Shown piece after piece: positions 31,532 to 39,942 of a DNA stretch of 40,179 nt. Made by a program: the position numbers and the translations under genes. The notes under the pieces were generated by a model that was given only the letters and a program-made list of their open reading frames with translations, did not search any database and was not told the DNA's origin. The stretch is from assembly GCF_029624655.1 (NCBI RefSeq), contig NZ_JARRSA010000034.1, positions 1 through 40,179 on the forward strand, given 5' to 3'. Numbering within the stretch: the first letter of the stretch is position 1; each line of letters begins with the position of its first letter. This stretch comes from Roseicyclus salinarum (lineage in GTDB: Bacteria > Pseudomonadota > Alphaproteobacteria > Rhodobacterales > Rhodobacteraceae).

Positions 31532-32554
31532 GTGATCCCCGACCTGGTCACTGTCGGTGGTCTGACGGTCGACAACGTCGTCGCCGCGGACGGCACCGTG
31601 GCGCTGGATCAGGCGGGCGGCAACGGCGCCTACTCCGCCGTGGGCGCGCTGGCGTGGGTGGCGCGGGTCGGCCTGGTGAGTTGCGCGGTGTCGACCTATC
31701 CGCCCGACGTGCTGAAGCGGCTGCGGGCCGGCGGGGTGGACCTCGCCGGCGTCGCCTGGTCCGAGCAGGCGCTGTCGGCGGGAAGCTGGTTCCTCTACGA
31801 TGGTGACGGGCGGCGCGACGAAGGGCTCACGGCGCCCGGCGATGCGCTGGCCGAGGCGGGATTTCCGACGGATCGTCTGACCCCCGCGCAGACGGCGGAA
31901 TGGCGCGCCGTCCTGCAGGCCCGCCGCGCCCTTGGCGAGATCGGCTATTCGGAATTCCGCGAGCGCCATCCCCTGCGCGCGGCACAGGTGCCGGAAAGCT
32001 GGCGTGCCGTGAAGGGCGTGCATCTCGCCCCGAGCGCGCCATCGGTCGTTGCGGAGATGCTCGATCTCTTTTCCCGCGACGGAACGACGATCACCGCCGA
32101 TCCGGGCTGGCAGCTCGCCGAGGCGGGTCTGGACGCCATCGGCCCGATTCTGTCGCGGCTGGACGCCTTCCTGCCCAGCGAGGTGGAGCTTCGGGCGCTG
32201 GTACCGGGCGCACATCCGGCCGACGCGATCGCGGTGCTCGCAGGCCGCTGCCCCGGCGCGGTCGCGGTCAAGATGGGGCCGGAAGGCGCGCTGGTCTGGG
32301 ATCGCGCGAGCCGTGCGCCGGTGACGGTTCCGGTGCACCACGTCGAGACGCGAGACCCCACGGGCGCCGGTGACAGTTTTTCCGGAGGCTTCCTCGCCGG
32401 CCTCGTCGAAACCGGGGACCCGGTGCAGGCGGCCCGCTTCGGCGCGATTTCCGCCGCACGGGTCGTCTCAAGCTTCGGAGCCGCGGGCGCGCTGCCCGCC
32501 GACAGAGACGCGACGCGCGCCGCATTGCACAAGGATTGCAACCCATGTCATTGA
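31532..32554 (+). CDS. PfkB-family carbohydrate kinase
   Basis: A 340-residue ribokinase-type kinase starting at a GTG two bases after the SIS stop. GGLTVDN near residue 9 and QAGGNGAYSAVGAL (27-40) form the sugar-binding side; DPTGAGDSFSGGF (275-287) is the second PfkB signature, with D281 as catalytic base. It should phosphorylate a sugar or sugar conjugate before the SIS protein acts. The last codons overlap the next gene by ten bases. The family covers ribokinase, fructokinase, nucleoside and fructoselysine kinases, so the substrate is open. Confidence 0.85.
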   Translation: MIPDLVTVGGLTVDNVVAADGTVALDQAGGNGAYSAVGALAWVARVGLVSCAVSTYPPDVLKRLRAGGVDLAGVAWSEQALSAGSWFLYDGDGRRDEGLTAPGDALAEAGFPTDRLTPAQTAEWRAVLQARRALGEIGYSEFRERHPLRAAQVPESWRAVKGVHLAPSAPSVVAEMLDLFSRDGTTITADPGWQLAEAGLDAIGPILSRLDAFLPSEVELRALVPGAHPADAIAVLAGRCPGAVAVKMGPEGALVWDRASRAPVTVPVHHVETRDPTGAGDSFSGGFLAGLVETGDPVQAARFGAISAARVVSSFGAAGALPADRDATRAALHKDCNPCH

Positions 32555-33333
32555 CCTTGTTCGAGAAATCGAAACCCGTCATCGCCGCGCTTCACCTCCC
32601 GGATTTCGCACTGAACCGTCACCTCTCGGTGTCCTGGTACGAGGATTACGCGATCACCAACGCCCGCATCTTCGCCGAGGCCGGCATCCCGTGGATCAAG
32701 CTGCAGGACCAGACCAGGACGCAGGGCGCGGCCGCGCCGGACACGCTCGCGCGGATGGCGGCGCTGGCCCGCCTGATCCGCGCCGAGGTGCCCGGTGTGG
32801 GTCTCGGCATCATCGTGGAGGCGCATGACCCGTCCGCGGCCCTGTCGGTTGCCGACGCCGCGGGGGCCGATTTCGTCCGACTGAAGGTGTTCGTCGGCGG
32901 CGCCATGACCGCGCAGGGACCGCGCAGTGGCCTGGGCGCCGAGGCGGTCGCCCACCGGGCCGCCCTTGGGCGCGCCGGGATCGCCCTTCTCGCGGACGTG
33001 CACGACCGCACCGCGGTTCCGATGTCCGGCGAAAGCCAGCCCTTCGCTGCGGAATGGGCGGTCAAGACCGGAGCGGACGGCCTCGTCGTGACCGGAAGCA
33101 GCTTCGCGGACACGCTTCAGCGCATCGCGGCGGTCCGCGCCGCGGGCGTGCGGCGGCCGGTCCTGATCGGCGGCGGGGTGACGGAGGCCAACGTCGCCGA
33201 GGCGCTGACCGCATCGGACGGCGTGGTGGTCAGCAGCGCGCTGATGCGGCGGAACGCGGGTCCGGGCGACCTGAAGTGCTGGGATCCCGATCTCTGCCGA
33301 CGTTTCATGGATGCCGTCCGGGTGCCGGCATGA
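32545..33333 (+). CDS. BtpA/SgcQ-family TIM-barrel protein
   Basis: A 262-residue barrel of the BtpA family (SgcQ in E. coli; BtpA in cyanobacteria, where it affects photosystem I). KPVIAALHLPDF at the start, IPWIKLQDQT, DFVRLKVFVGG, VHDRTAVP, ADGLVVTGSSFADTL and PVLIGGGVTEANVAEAL are family landmarks. SgcQ is annotated as a putative nucleosidase, unproven. AAGGA (32531-32535) is 9 bases before the ATG. In this operon it follows an SIS protein and a PfkB kinase, a grouping also known from sgc-like gene sets, which suggests cleavage of an N- or O-glycoside. Confidence 0.8.
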   Translation: MSLTLFEKSKPVIAALHLPDFALNRHLSVSWYEDYAITNARIFAEAGIPWIKLQDQTRTQGAAAPDTLARMAALARLIRAEVPGVGLGIIVEAHDPSAALSVADAAGADFVRLKVFVGGAMTAQGPRSGLGAEAVAHRAALGRAGIALLADVHDRTAVPMSGESQPFAAEWAVKTGADGLVVTGSSFADTLQRIAAVRAAGVRRPVLIGGGVTEANVAEALTASDGVVVSSALMRRNAGPGDLKCWDPDLCRRFMDAVRVPA

Positions 33334-34280
33334 CGGCCGGGGGCCGCGACTTCGCCGGATACGCGGGCGCCCCGCCATCCATGCGCTGGCCGAATGGCGC
33401 GGGCCTTGCGGTCTCGGTCGTCGTCAATGTCGAAGAAGGGGCCGAATTGACCCTGACCGCCGGCGACGAGCGCAACGAGCATATCTACGAGGCGGTCGAG
33501 CGCGTCGACGGCGCACCCGATCCCTGCATGGAGAGCCATTTCGAATACGGACCCCGCGCGGGCTGGCCCCGGATCCGGGCCGCGTTGCGCGACAGGGGCG
33601 TTCCCGCAACGCTGAATGCCTGCGGGCGCGCGCTGGAAGCGACGCCATGGATCGCGACGGAGGCCGTGGGCGACGGCCACGAGGTGGCGGCGCACGGCTG
33701 GCGCTGGGAACGTCACGCGGGCATGGACGCGGCGACCGAACGCGCGGCCATCGCCCGAACCGTGGCCGCCATCGACCGGATCGCGGGCGCCCCGCCGCTT
33801 GGTTGGCACACCAGATCGGCCACCTCTCCGAACACGCGCGCGCTTCTGGTCGAACAGGGCGGCTTTCTCTACGACAGCAACGCCTACAACGACGACATCC
33901 CCTATACCGTCGATACCGCGCAGGGGCCGCATGTGGTCCTGCCCTATGCGTTCGATACCAACGACATGCGCTTCTACAACGGCGGCGGATTCGTGTTCGC
34001 CGAGGATTTCGCCCGCTACTGCATCGCCGCCTTCGACCGGTTGCTGGCCGAGTCCGAGCGCGCGCCGCGGCTGCTGTCCATCGGGCTTCACACGCGGATC
34101 ATAGGCCGGCCGGCGCGGATCGGAGGGCTGGAGATGTTCCTCGACCATGCGCTGCGCGCGAACGGCGCGTGGTTCGCATCCCGGGCGGACATCGCGCGCG
34201 CGTGGCGGGGCGCGATCGGGCTGCCGGAGTGGACGCGCCGGCCCTGCCCTGCGGATTTCGCGTCCGGGTCGCCCGCATGA
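33330..34280 (+). CDS. PuuE-like polysaccharide deacetylase family protein, first copy
   Basis: A 316-residue NodB-fold protein of the allantoinase PuuE type rather than a carbohydrate esterase. The signature start VVVNVEEGAE (E35-E36), EVAAHGWRWERH (H122, H129), and GLHTRIIGRPAR with H254 correspond to the metal and substrate residues of PuuE-like cyclic amidases. No signal peptide is present, so it works in the cytoplasm. The ATG overlaps the stop of the BtpA-like gene. It probably hydrolyses a cyclic amide or ureide such as a hydantoin or allantoin relative. Confidence 0.82.
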   Translation: MTAGGRDFAGYAGAPPSMRWPNGAGLAVSVVVNVEEGAELTLTAGDERNEHIYEAVERVDGAPDPCMESHFEYGPRAGWPRIRAALRDRGVPATLNACGRALEATPWIATEAVGDGHEVAAHGWRWERHAGMDAATERAAIARTVAAIDRIAGAPPLGWHTRSATSPNTRALLVEQGGFLYDSNAYNDDIPYTVDTAQGPHVVLPYAFDTNDMRFYNGGGFVFAEDFARYCIAAFDRLLAESERAPRLLSIGLHTRIIGRPARIGGLEMFLDHALRANGAWFASRADIARAWRGAIGLPEWTRRPCPADFASGSPA

Positions 34281-35164
34281 GCCGCGACCTGATCGGATAC
34301 GGCGGAGCGTGGCCCGATCTCGTCTGGCCCGGCGGCGCGCGGCTCGCCGTCTCGGTGGTCGTCAACTTCGAGGAAGGCGCCGAGCAGCAGGTGCTCGACG
34401 GCGATCCCGCGAGCGAGCGCTTGGGCGAGGTGATTTCGGTCGTGCCCGACGGCAAGGCCGATCCGGGACAGGCGCAGATCTTCGCCTATGGCACCCGCGC
34501 CGGTGCGTGGCGCATGGCCGATGCGTTGCGCCGCCACGACGTGCCCGCGACGATCTTCGCCTGCGGCAGGGCGGCAGAGCGCGCCGCACCCGTCCTGCGC
34601 ATGTTCGCCGAGGAAGGGCATGAGACGGCGTGCCACGGCTGGCTGTGGCGCCCACATGCCGACTACGACACCCCCGGCGCCGAGGCCGCCGATCTCGACC
34701 GGGCCGCCGAGGCGATCGCTGCGGCGACCGGCAGCGCGCCGCGCGGCTTTTTCTGCCGTGGCGCCGAAAGCCCGTGGACACGGGCCCTTCTGGCCGAGCG
34801 CGGGTATCTCTACACGTCGAACGGGTTCGACGACGACGTGCCGTATCGCGACGCATCGGGTCTGGTCGTGGTTCCCTACGCGCTCGATACGAACGACATG
34901 AAGTTCTTTCATCCCAATGGTTTCGTGCGCGCGTCCGAAATGGTGGACTACGTGGCCGACGCCCTCGATGTCCTCGAGGCCGAGGCCGCGCGCGGATTGC
35001 CGCGCCTGCTGAACATCGGCTTTCACCTGCGCATCGCAGGCCGCCCCGGCCGCTTCAAGGCCTTCGAACGGATCCTGGCCGAGCTGGACAGGCGTCGCGA
35101 TCGCATCTGCCTTGCCCGTCGCATCGACATCGCCGAGGCCTTCGACGCGGCGTTCCCGGCATGA
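34277..35164 (+). CDS. PuuE-like polysaccharide deacetylase family protein, second copy
   Basis: A 295-residue paralogue of the preceding gene, joined to it by an ATGA overlap. VVVNFEEGAE (E32-E33), ETACHGWLWRPH (H120, H127) and GFHLRIAGRPGR (H250) keep the same motifs, while overall identity looks low. The insertion after the EEGAE motif is different in length and sequence from the first copy. The two may act on successive ring-opening steps, or on two stereoisomers, or form a mixed oligomer. It is cytoplasmic. Confidence 0.82.
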   Translation: MSRDLIGYGGAWPDLVWPGGARLAVSVVVNFEEGAEQQVLDGDPASERLGEVISVVPDGKADPGQAQIFAYGTRAGAWRMADALRRHDVPATIFACGRAAERAAPVLRMFAEEGHETACHGWLWRPHADYDTPGAEAADLDRAAEAIAAATGSAPRGFFCRGAESPWTRALLAERGYLYTSNGFDDDVPYRDASGLVVVPYALDTNDMKFFHPNGFVRASEMVDYVADALDVLEAEAARGLPRLLNIGFHLRIAGRPGRFKAFERILAELDRRRDRICLARRIDIAEAFDAAFPA

Positions 35165-35808
35165 TCGCGCTGATCAATCCCAATACCTCGGCATCCGTCA
35201 CCGCGACGATGGTGCGCATCGCCGGCGAAACGGCCGGCCCGGCCGAGCGGATCGAAGGGTTCACGGCCGCCTTCGGCGCAACCCTGATCACCGAGCCCGC
35301 GGAACTCGACCGGGCGGCCGAGGCGGTGGCCGCGCTCGCGACCGGCATGGCGCGGGCCAGGGCCGTGATCGTGGCGGCGTTCGGCGATCCCGGCCTCTCG
35401 GAGCTGCGCGCAAGGCTTTCGATCCCGGTGACGGGCATCGCCGAGGCGGGCATGGCCGAGGCGGCACAGGGCGGACGCCGCTTCGCCGTGGTGACGACGA
35501 CACCGAGGCTTCGCGAACGCATCGCCGAGACGGCCGCGCGTCACGGCCACGACGCCTTCATCGGCACATGGACGACCCCCGGCGACCCGGTCGCCCTGAC
35601 CGCTGACGCCGACGCCCTGCGCCGGGCGCTCGACGCCGCGTGCATCGCCGCCGCCGAGGCCGGCGCGGAGGCCATCGTGATCGGCGGCGGTCCACTGGCC
35701 GAGGCCGCGCGGGATCTCGCGGCATCCGCAGCCGTCCCCCTGATCGAGCCCCTGCCGGCCGCCGTCCGCCTCAGCCTCCGCCGCCTGACCGCAGGAGTTT
35801 CGCCATGA
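35161..35808 (+). CDS. Asp/Glu/hydantoin racemase-like protein lacking both catalytic cysteines
   Basis: A 215-residue member of the aspartate/glutamate/hydantoin racemase superfamily, beginning IALINPNTSASVTATM as hydantoin racemases do. At the place of the first catalytic cysteine it has AFGDPGL (A73), and at the second it has VIGGGPLA (G176) instead of the usual GCAG-like motif; the only cysteine is C161. A two-cysteine racemisation is therefore not possible as known. It may be a decarboxylase, isomerase or hydrolase variant of the fold. It overlaps both neighbours by four bases. Confidence 0.75.
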   Translation: MIALINPNTSASVTATMVRIAGETAGPAERIEGFTAAFGATLITEPAELDRAAEAVAALATGMARARAVIVAAFGDPGLSELRARLSIPVTGIAEAGMAEAAQGGRRFAVVTTTPRLRERIAETAARHGHDAFIGTWTTPGDPVALTADADALRRALDAACIAAAEAGAEAIVIGGGPLAEAARDLAASAAVPLIEPLPAAVRLSLRRLTAGVSP

Positions 35809-37304
35809 AGCGCCATCTCGTCACAGCCGATCATATCCTGACCGGCTTCGACCCCGACGGCCGCACCCGGATCATCGAGGACGGCGCCATTCTCGTCGAG
35901 GGCGACCGCGTCGCCGGGATCGGCCCCGCCAAGCTCCTCAGGCAGCAGAACCGTGGCCTGCCCGAGACGGGCGGCAAGGGGCGCGTGGCGATCCCCGGCC
36001 TGATCAACGCGCACCATCATGTCGGGCTGACGCCGTTCCAGATGGGCGCGCGCGATCAGCCGCTGGAGCTGTGGTTTCCCGAACGCCTCGTGATGCGCGA
36101 CGTCGACCCGAGGCTCGACACGCTCTACTCGGCGCTCGAGATGATCGCCTCGGGCGTGACGACGGTCCAGCACCTCCACAGCCGCGCGCCCGGCGATGTC
36201 GATGCCGTCCTGGCACGTGCGGGCCAGATCGTGGGCGCCTATCGCGAGCTTGGGATGCGGGCGAGCTACTCCTTCGCGCTGCGGGACCAGAACCGGATGA
36301 TCTACGCCGCCGACGAGGACTTCGTGAGATCCCTGCCTGCGGACCTCCGCAAGCCCGCGGCCGATTACCTCGCGGGGTTCGGCCTTCCGCTGAAGGACCA
36401 GATCGCGGTGTTCCACGCCTTGCGCGACCGGTATCGCGACGACCCGCTGATCGGCATCCAGATCGCGCCCTCGAACCTGCACTGGCTGTCGGACGCCGCG
36501 CTGGAAAGCGCCGCGCGCATTGCCGGGGACACGGGCGCGCCGATGCACATGCATCTTCTCGAAACCCCGTATCAGAAGGAATACGCGCGCCGCCGCACCG
36601 GTGGTTCGGCGCTTGAGCATGTCGACCGGTTCGGCCTGATCGGTCCGCAGCTGACCATCGGCCACGGCGTCTGGATGACGCCCGACGACCTCGCGCTGGT
36701 GGCCGAGCGCGGTGCGTGCCTGTGCCACAACTGCTCCTCCAACCTGCGGCTCAAGAGCGGCACGGCCGACCTTGCCGCGTTCCTGCAAAGCGGCGTGCCC
36801 GTCGCCCTCGGCATCGACGAGGCTGGCCTCAACGACGACCGCGACATGCTGCAGGAAATGCGCCTCGCGCTGACGCTGCACCGCCCCGCCGGTCACGACG
36901 CCCCCCACCCGGAGGCCGCGCAGATCCTGAGGATGGCCACCGAACACGGCGCGGCGACCACGCCGTTCCGAGGCAGTATCGGGCAGCTCGCCGACGGCTT
37001 TCTGGCCGATATCGTGCTGCTGGACTGGCGCGCCGTCACATGGCCGTGGCAGGATCCCGAGATGCCGCTGGTCGACGTGCTCGTCCGCCGCGCCCGGGCG
37101 GGGGCCGTGGCGACGGTGTTGATCGGAGGCGAAATCGTCTACGACGAAGGCCGGTTCACGCGCGTCGATCGCGACAGCGTTCTCCAGTCGGTCGCGATCG
37201 ACCTCCAACGCCCCGACACGCCACAGGAAGCGAAGCTCCGCGCCCTGTCCCGCCGCCTCATCGACCCCGTGGCGCGTTTCTACCGCGACTGGCCGGTGAG
37301 ATAG
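35805..37304 (+). CDS. AtzA/TrzA/guanine-deaminase-type amidohydrolase
   Basis: A 499-residue metal-dependent amidohydrolase of the cytosine/guanine/triazine deaminase group. The ligands are visible: H70-x-H72 in NAHHHVGLTPFQ, H248/H250 in PMHMHLLET, H287 in IGHGVW and D338 in LGIDEAG. NCSSNLRLKSG matches the SNxRLxSG motif. GLTPFQMGARDQPLELW and the C-terminal 80 residues are not shared with AtzA as I know it. GCAGGAG lies before the ATG and the racemase-like stop overlaps it. It should deaminate or dechlorinate a nitrogen heterocycle or amidine and ends the operon. No terminator is evident behind it. Confidence 0.85.
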   Translation: MKRHLVTADHILTGFDPDGRTRIIEDGAILVEGDRVAGIGPAKLLRQQNRGLPETGGKGRVAIPGLINAHHHVGLTPFQMGARDQPLELWFPERLVMRDVDPRLDTLYSALEMIASGVTTVQHLHSRAPGDVDAVLARAGQIVGAYRELGMRASYSFALRDQNRMIYAADEDFVRSLPADLRKPAADYLAGFGLPLKDQIAVFHALRDRYRDDPLIGIQIAPSNLHWLSDAALESAARIAGDTGAPMHMHLLETPYQKEYARRRTGGSALEHVDRFGLIGPQLTIGHGVWMTPDDLALVAERGACLCHNCSSNLRLKSGTADLAAFLQSGVPVALGIDEAGLNDDRDMLQEMRLALTLHRPAGHDAPHPEAAQILRMATEHGAATTPFRGSIGQLADGFLADIVLLDWRAVTWPWQDPEMPLVDVLVRRARAGAVATVLIGGEIVYDEGRFTRVDRDSVLQSVAIDLQRPDTPQEAKLRALSRRLIDPVARFYRDWPVR

Positions 37305-37513
37305 GCGACGGGCGCCTCATGGGACACTGCGAAGAAACACGAGGCCAGAAGCGGCTCGACGACTGCGGTCGAAAACGGTGCGCTCATCGCCTGCGTCGTC
37401 AGGATGCGCGCAACCAGTTTCTCGGCAAGAAGGACGTCAAGCCAGACACGACGACGCGCGCGGCAGAACCCTGGCGCCCTGGCGCGGAATGCGTTCGTTT
37501 CCAGTCGGAAAAG

Positions 37514-37561
37514 TGGTGCCCGGGGGCGGAATCGAACCACCGACACGAGGATTTTCAATCC
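37514..37561 (-). tRNA. tRNA-Phe (GAA) 3' fragment, probable attachment site
   Basis: Read on the minus strand, this is the 3' part of a tRNA-Phe: anticodon loop TTGAAAA, stem half TCCTC, T arm GGTGG-TTCGATT-CCGCC, acceptor strand CCCGGGC and ACCA. The match stops at tRNA position 29: the 5' anticodon stem pairs only at its three inner positions, and no D arm or 5' acceptor strand follows. The 3' half without the 5' half is what integration at the 3' end of a tRNA gene leaves behind, so this is the left end (attL) of an inserted element; the intact gene should lie to the right, beyond the window. The preceding 37305-37513 holds no gene I can support. Confidence 0.75.
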
Positions 37562-37769
37562 GTCGCTAATCTAGGAATTTGAAGCACTTGTGGGTGTCTG
37601 GCGCGTCAAACCCCTGACGGCCGATCAATTACTTGGACCGAGAATGTCAAACCCAAACCGGTACCCATTCGCTGACCATGGAAGCCTTCCTTGCAGACCT
37701 TCGGACCGGCCAGCGATAAGCTCAGGAGGAAACGTCATAAATTCATTCAACTATCGAGAGGGCAAACCG

Positions 37770-38105
37770 GTGGCCAAGAGACTGAAAATGGCGGCGAAGC
37801 GAGCACTCATGGCGTGCTGCTTCATGTTTCTGACGGGCCAACCCATTCTGGCTCAAGAGGTCGCGCAATGGTTTCGCAGTCCAGGTACTACCTCAGCGAC
37901 TCTCTCCGCCGGCCAGGGTCATGATCTCGTCAATTCTTCATCTGCGTTTGATGGACAGGGGCTCGTCGTCATTAGCCACTGGTCAACTCGACCCGATGCA
38001 CAAGTGGGTGGCCTTCCCTCAACTAACGTCCTCCTGCGTTGCTTCGATAGGTATGACCAAGAGCATGCGGTCATCGAGGCAATCTGCTTCGTCGCACTTG
38101 AGTAG
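37770..38105 (+). CDS. Small secreted hypothetical protein
   Basis: A 111-residue protein with a Sec signal peptide: basic start AKRLKMAAKR, hydrophobic core ALMACCFMFLTG, cleavage expected after PILA before QE. The mature part (about 82 residues) has two cysteines (C92 and C104 or nearby) that could form a disulfide in the periplasm. I do not recognise a family. The GTG at 37770-37772 is chosen because GAGAGGG lies eight bases before it; an ATG six codons later is possible. Its low GC fits the island. Confidence 0.5.
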   Translation: MAKRLKMAAKRALMACCFMFLTGQPILAQEVAQWFRSPGTTSATLSAGQGHDLVNSSSAFDGQGLVVISHWSTRPDAQVGGLPSTNVLLRCFDRYDQEHAVIEAICFVALE

Positions 38106-38254
38106 ACTTTGGGCCCCTCTCCGATCGGACCAATAGAGCTTGCTCTAGTGAGACAGGCCACCATACTCGTCAGCGAGTCCCAAATGAATAGCATTTGACT
38201 TTTGAGACGATGTTCCTCTTTATGTCTTAGACATCATTGATACAGGAGCTGCAT

Positions 38255-38896
38255 GTGCTCATCGGATATGCGCGGACTTCAACACTGGATCAGAAGGCGG
38301 GGCTAGAAGCCCAACGAGAGGAGCTTAGGTCCGCTGGCTGCGAGAAGGTCTTCGAGGAGCAGGTCTCGTCGGTTGACACTGCAGCGCGTACACGTCTAGC
38401 CGAGGCTATCGAGTACATCAGGGAAGGCGATACGCTGATCGTCACCCGCCTTGATCGCCTCGCGCGCTCTGTGCCCCACCTTCTTCAAGTTGTTGCGCAG
38501 CTTAACAAGAAGGGCGCGGCACTCCGAATTCTTGGGATGGACATCGACACGAGCACGTCGACGGGCAAGCTGATGCTTACCGTTCTCGGAGGCATTGCCG
38601 AGTTTGAGCGGGAGATAATGCTTGAGCGTCAGCGCGAGGGCATCGCCAAAGCTAAGGCGGCCGGGAAGTACAAAGGGCGCAAGCCGACGGCTCTGGCCCG
38701 ATCGAAGGAAGTACTAGCGCTCCACGAGGCTGGAACCGGTCCGACTGATATCGCGAGGGAGCTCGGCATAGGTCGAGCCTCGGTATACCGGATTCTGGCG
38801 GCGTCGAAACCGAGCAAAAGCTCAACCGCTGTTGATCGATCGGACAAGTTTGTCTACTCCGAGACCTCCGAGCTTCGTAGAGTTGACAGCGCTTAA
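38255..38896 (+). CDS. Serine recombinase, resolvase/invertase family
   Basis: A 213-residue Tn3-type resolvase/DNA invertase. The catalytic serine is S9 in LIGYARTSTLDQ; LDRLARS, the DTSTSTGKLMLTVLGGIAEFERE segment and the E-helix RQREGIAKAKAAGKYKGRKP follow, and a C-terminal helix-turn-helix is at about 155-185 (DIARELGIGRASVYRIL). AGGAG (38244-38248) six bases before a GTG sets the start; the TTG at 38237 is less likely. It may resolve or invert DNA in the island. The 149-base gap before it holds nothing I recognise. Confidence 0.88.
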   Translation: MLIGYARTSTLDQKAGLEAQREELRSAGCEKVFEEQVSSVDTAARTRLAEAIEYIREGDTLIVTRLDRLARSVPHLLQVVAQLNKKGAALRILGMDIDTSTSTGKLMLTVLGGIAEFEREIMLERQREGIAKAKAAGKYKGRKPTALARSKEVLALHEAGTGPTDIARELGIGRASVYRILAASKPSKSSTAVDRSDKFVYSETSELRRVDSA

Positions 38897-39138
38897 TTCG
38901 GGCCCGCTCTCTTCGGTGAACTCGAGTGCACCACCCGATCGGCGAATTTGCGTGCATTACTGGGAAGCATGATGAAGGGCTCCAAGGGCTGTTACCTGTA
39001 CAGAAGCAGACATAGGTGCGCTGCGCAGCGAACGGCCCCTGTGAGCCCGTTGCCGCCATTGACTCACGGTCGACCGGCTTCGAAACTGGCGCCCAGTCCA
39101 TGTCTCCCCGCCTCGATTGGCTCAGCCGGAGTGACTCC

Positions 39139-39867
39139 ATGAGCAATCGCGATGCGTTCCGCCATCACCCCGAATTGCGAGGAAAGATCAAACCCGCAGC
39201 GGAGTCGTTCTTCCGGGATCTGGACATCAGCATTCTCGACGCCCATGCAGCCAAAGCCGGATTTCCGTCCGGTTGGCGCACTCCCTGCGAAGACCGCGAA
39301 GCCGACCGGCGACGTTGGCTGGAGGGCCACAGGGAAAAAGACCTCTGGGTCTTTGCCTATGGTTCGCTGATGTGGGATCCGTCCTTCGAGTTCGACGAGG
39401 TCCGCCATGCTCTTTGCGTTGGATACCAGCGCAGCTTTTGCCTGTGGGATGACGGAGGCCGGGGGTCGAAGGAAGAACCGGGTCTGATGCTTGCGATCGA
39501 CGAGGGCGGCAGGTGTCAGGGCCTCGCGTTTCGCATTCCGCAGGAGAAAATCGAGCACGAGACCTTCGTCCTGTTCCGGCGCGAAATGCTTGCCCCTGTC
39601 TATCGCTCTGTCTGGCTCGACCTGGACACCGCGTCCGGGCCGATAGAAGCGCTGGGCTTTGTGGCCAACCGCGAGTGCGAGGACATCAAACCCGGAATTC
39701 CCCTGGAACAACAGGCCAGCATGATTGCGCGCGCGAGGGGAGTCTTTGGCGACAATTTCGATTACTTGTCGGACTTGCACGAGCGCCTTGAATTCCTCGG
39801 CGTTGAGGATCCCTACGTCTTGGACCTCTACGCCGCCACGGAGGCCCTGCGCCGGAATCCCACATGA
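39139..39867 (+). CDS. ChaC-like gamma-glutamylcyclotransferase
   Basis: A 242-residue protein of the ChaC family, which degrades glutathione to 5-oxoproline and cysteinylglycine. VFAYGSLMW (residues 71-79) is the substrate-binding motif, followed by GYQRSFCLWD, GLAFRIP and LFRREML, whose glutamate is the likely catalytic one. An N-terminal extension of about 65 residues precedes the fold, longer than in E. coli ChaC. GGAG is seven bases before the ATG. The 242-base gap between the resolvase and this gene holds no supported gene. Confidence 0.85.
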   Translation: MSNRDAFRHHPELRGKIKPAAESFFRDLDISILDAHAAKAGFPSGWRTPCEDREADRRRWLEGHREKDLWVFAYGSLMWDPSFEFDEVRHALCVGYQRSFCLWDDGGRGSKEEPGLMLAIDEGGRCQGLAFRIPQEKIEHETFVLFRREMLAPVYRSVWLDLDTASGPIEALGFVANRECEDIKPGIPLEQQASMIARARGVFGDNFDYLSDLHERLEFLGVEDPYVLDLYAATEALRRNPT

Positions 39868-39942
39868 TCGCGCGGGCGCATTATAACGGTTGTCATCGGC
39901 GCGCCTGCGCAGACGGGAATGTGGCGAACAATGACGAGCCCC

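Noticed and set aside
35161-35808. Straightforward naming as hydantoin racemase
   Set aside because: Both catalytic cysteine positions are substituted, so the activity cannot be assumed.
37280-37558. 92-codon minus-strand frame covering the tRNA fragment
   Set aside because: It begins inside the tRNA-Phe fragment, whose translation (VRFRPRAP) is a familiar false protein start.
37514-37600. Complete tRNA-Phe gene
   Set aside because: No D arm or 5' acceptor strand follows, and only the three inner pairs of the anticodon stem form, so only the 3' half is present.
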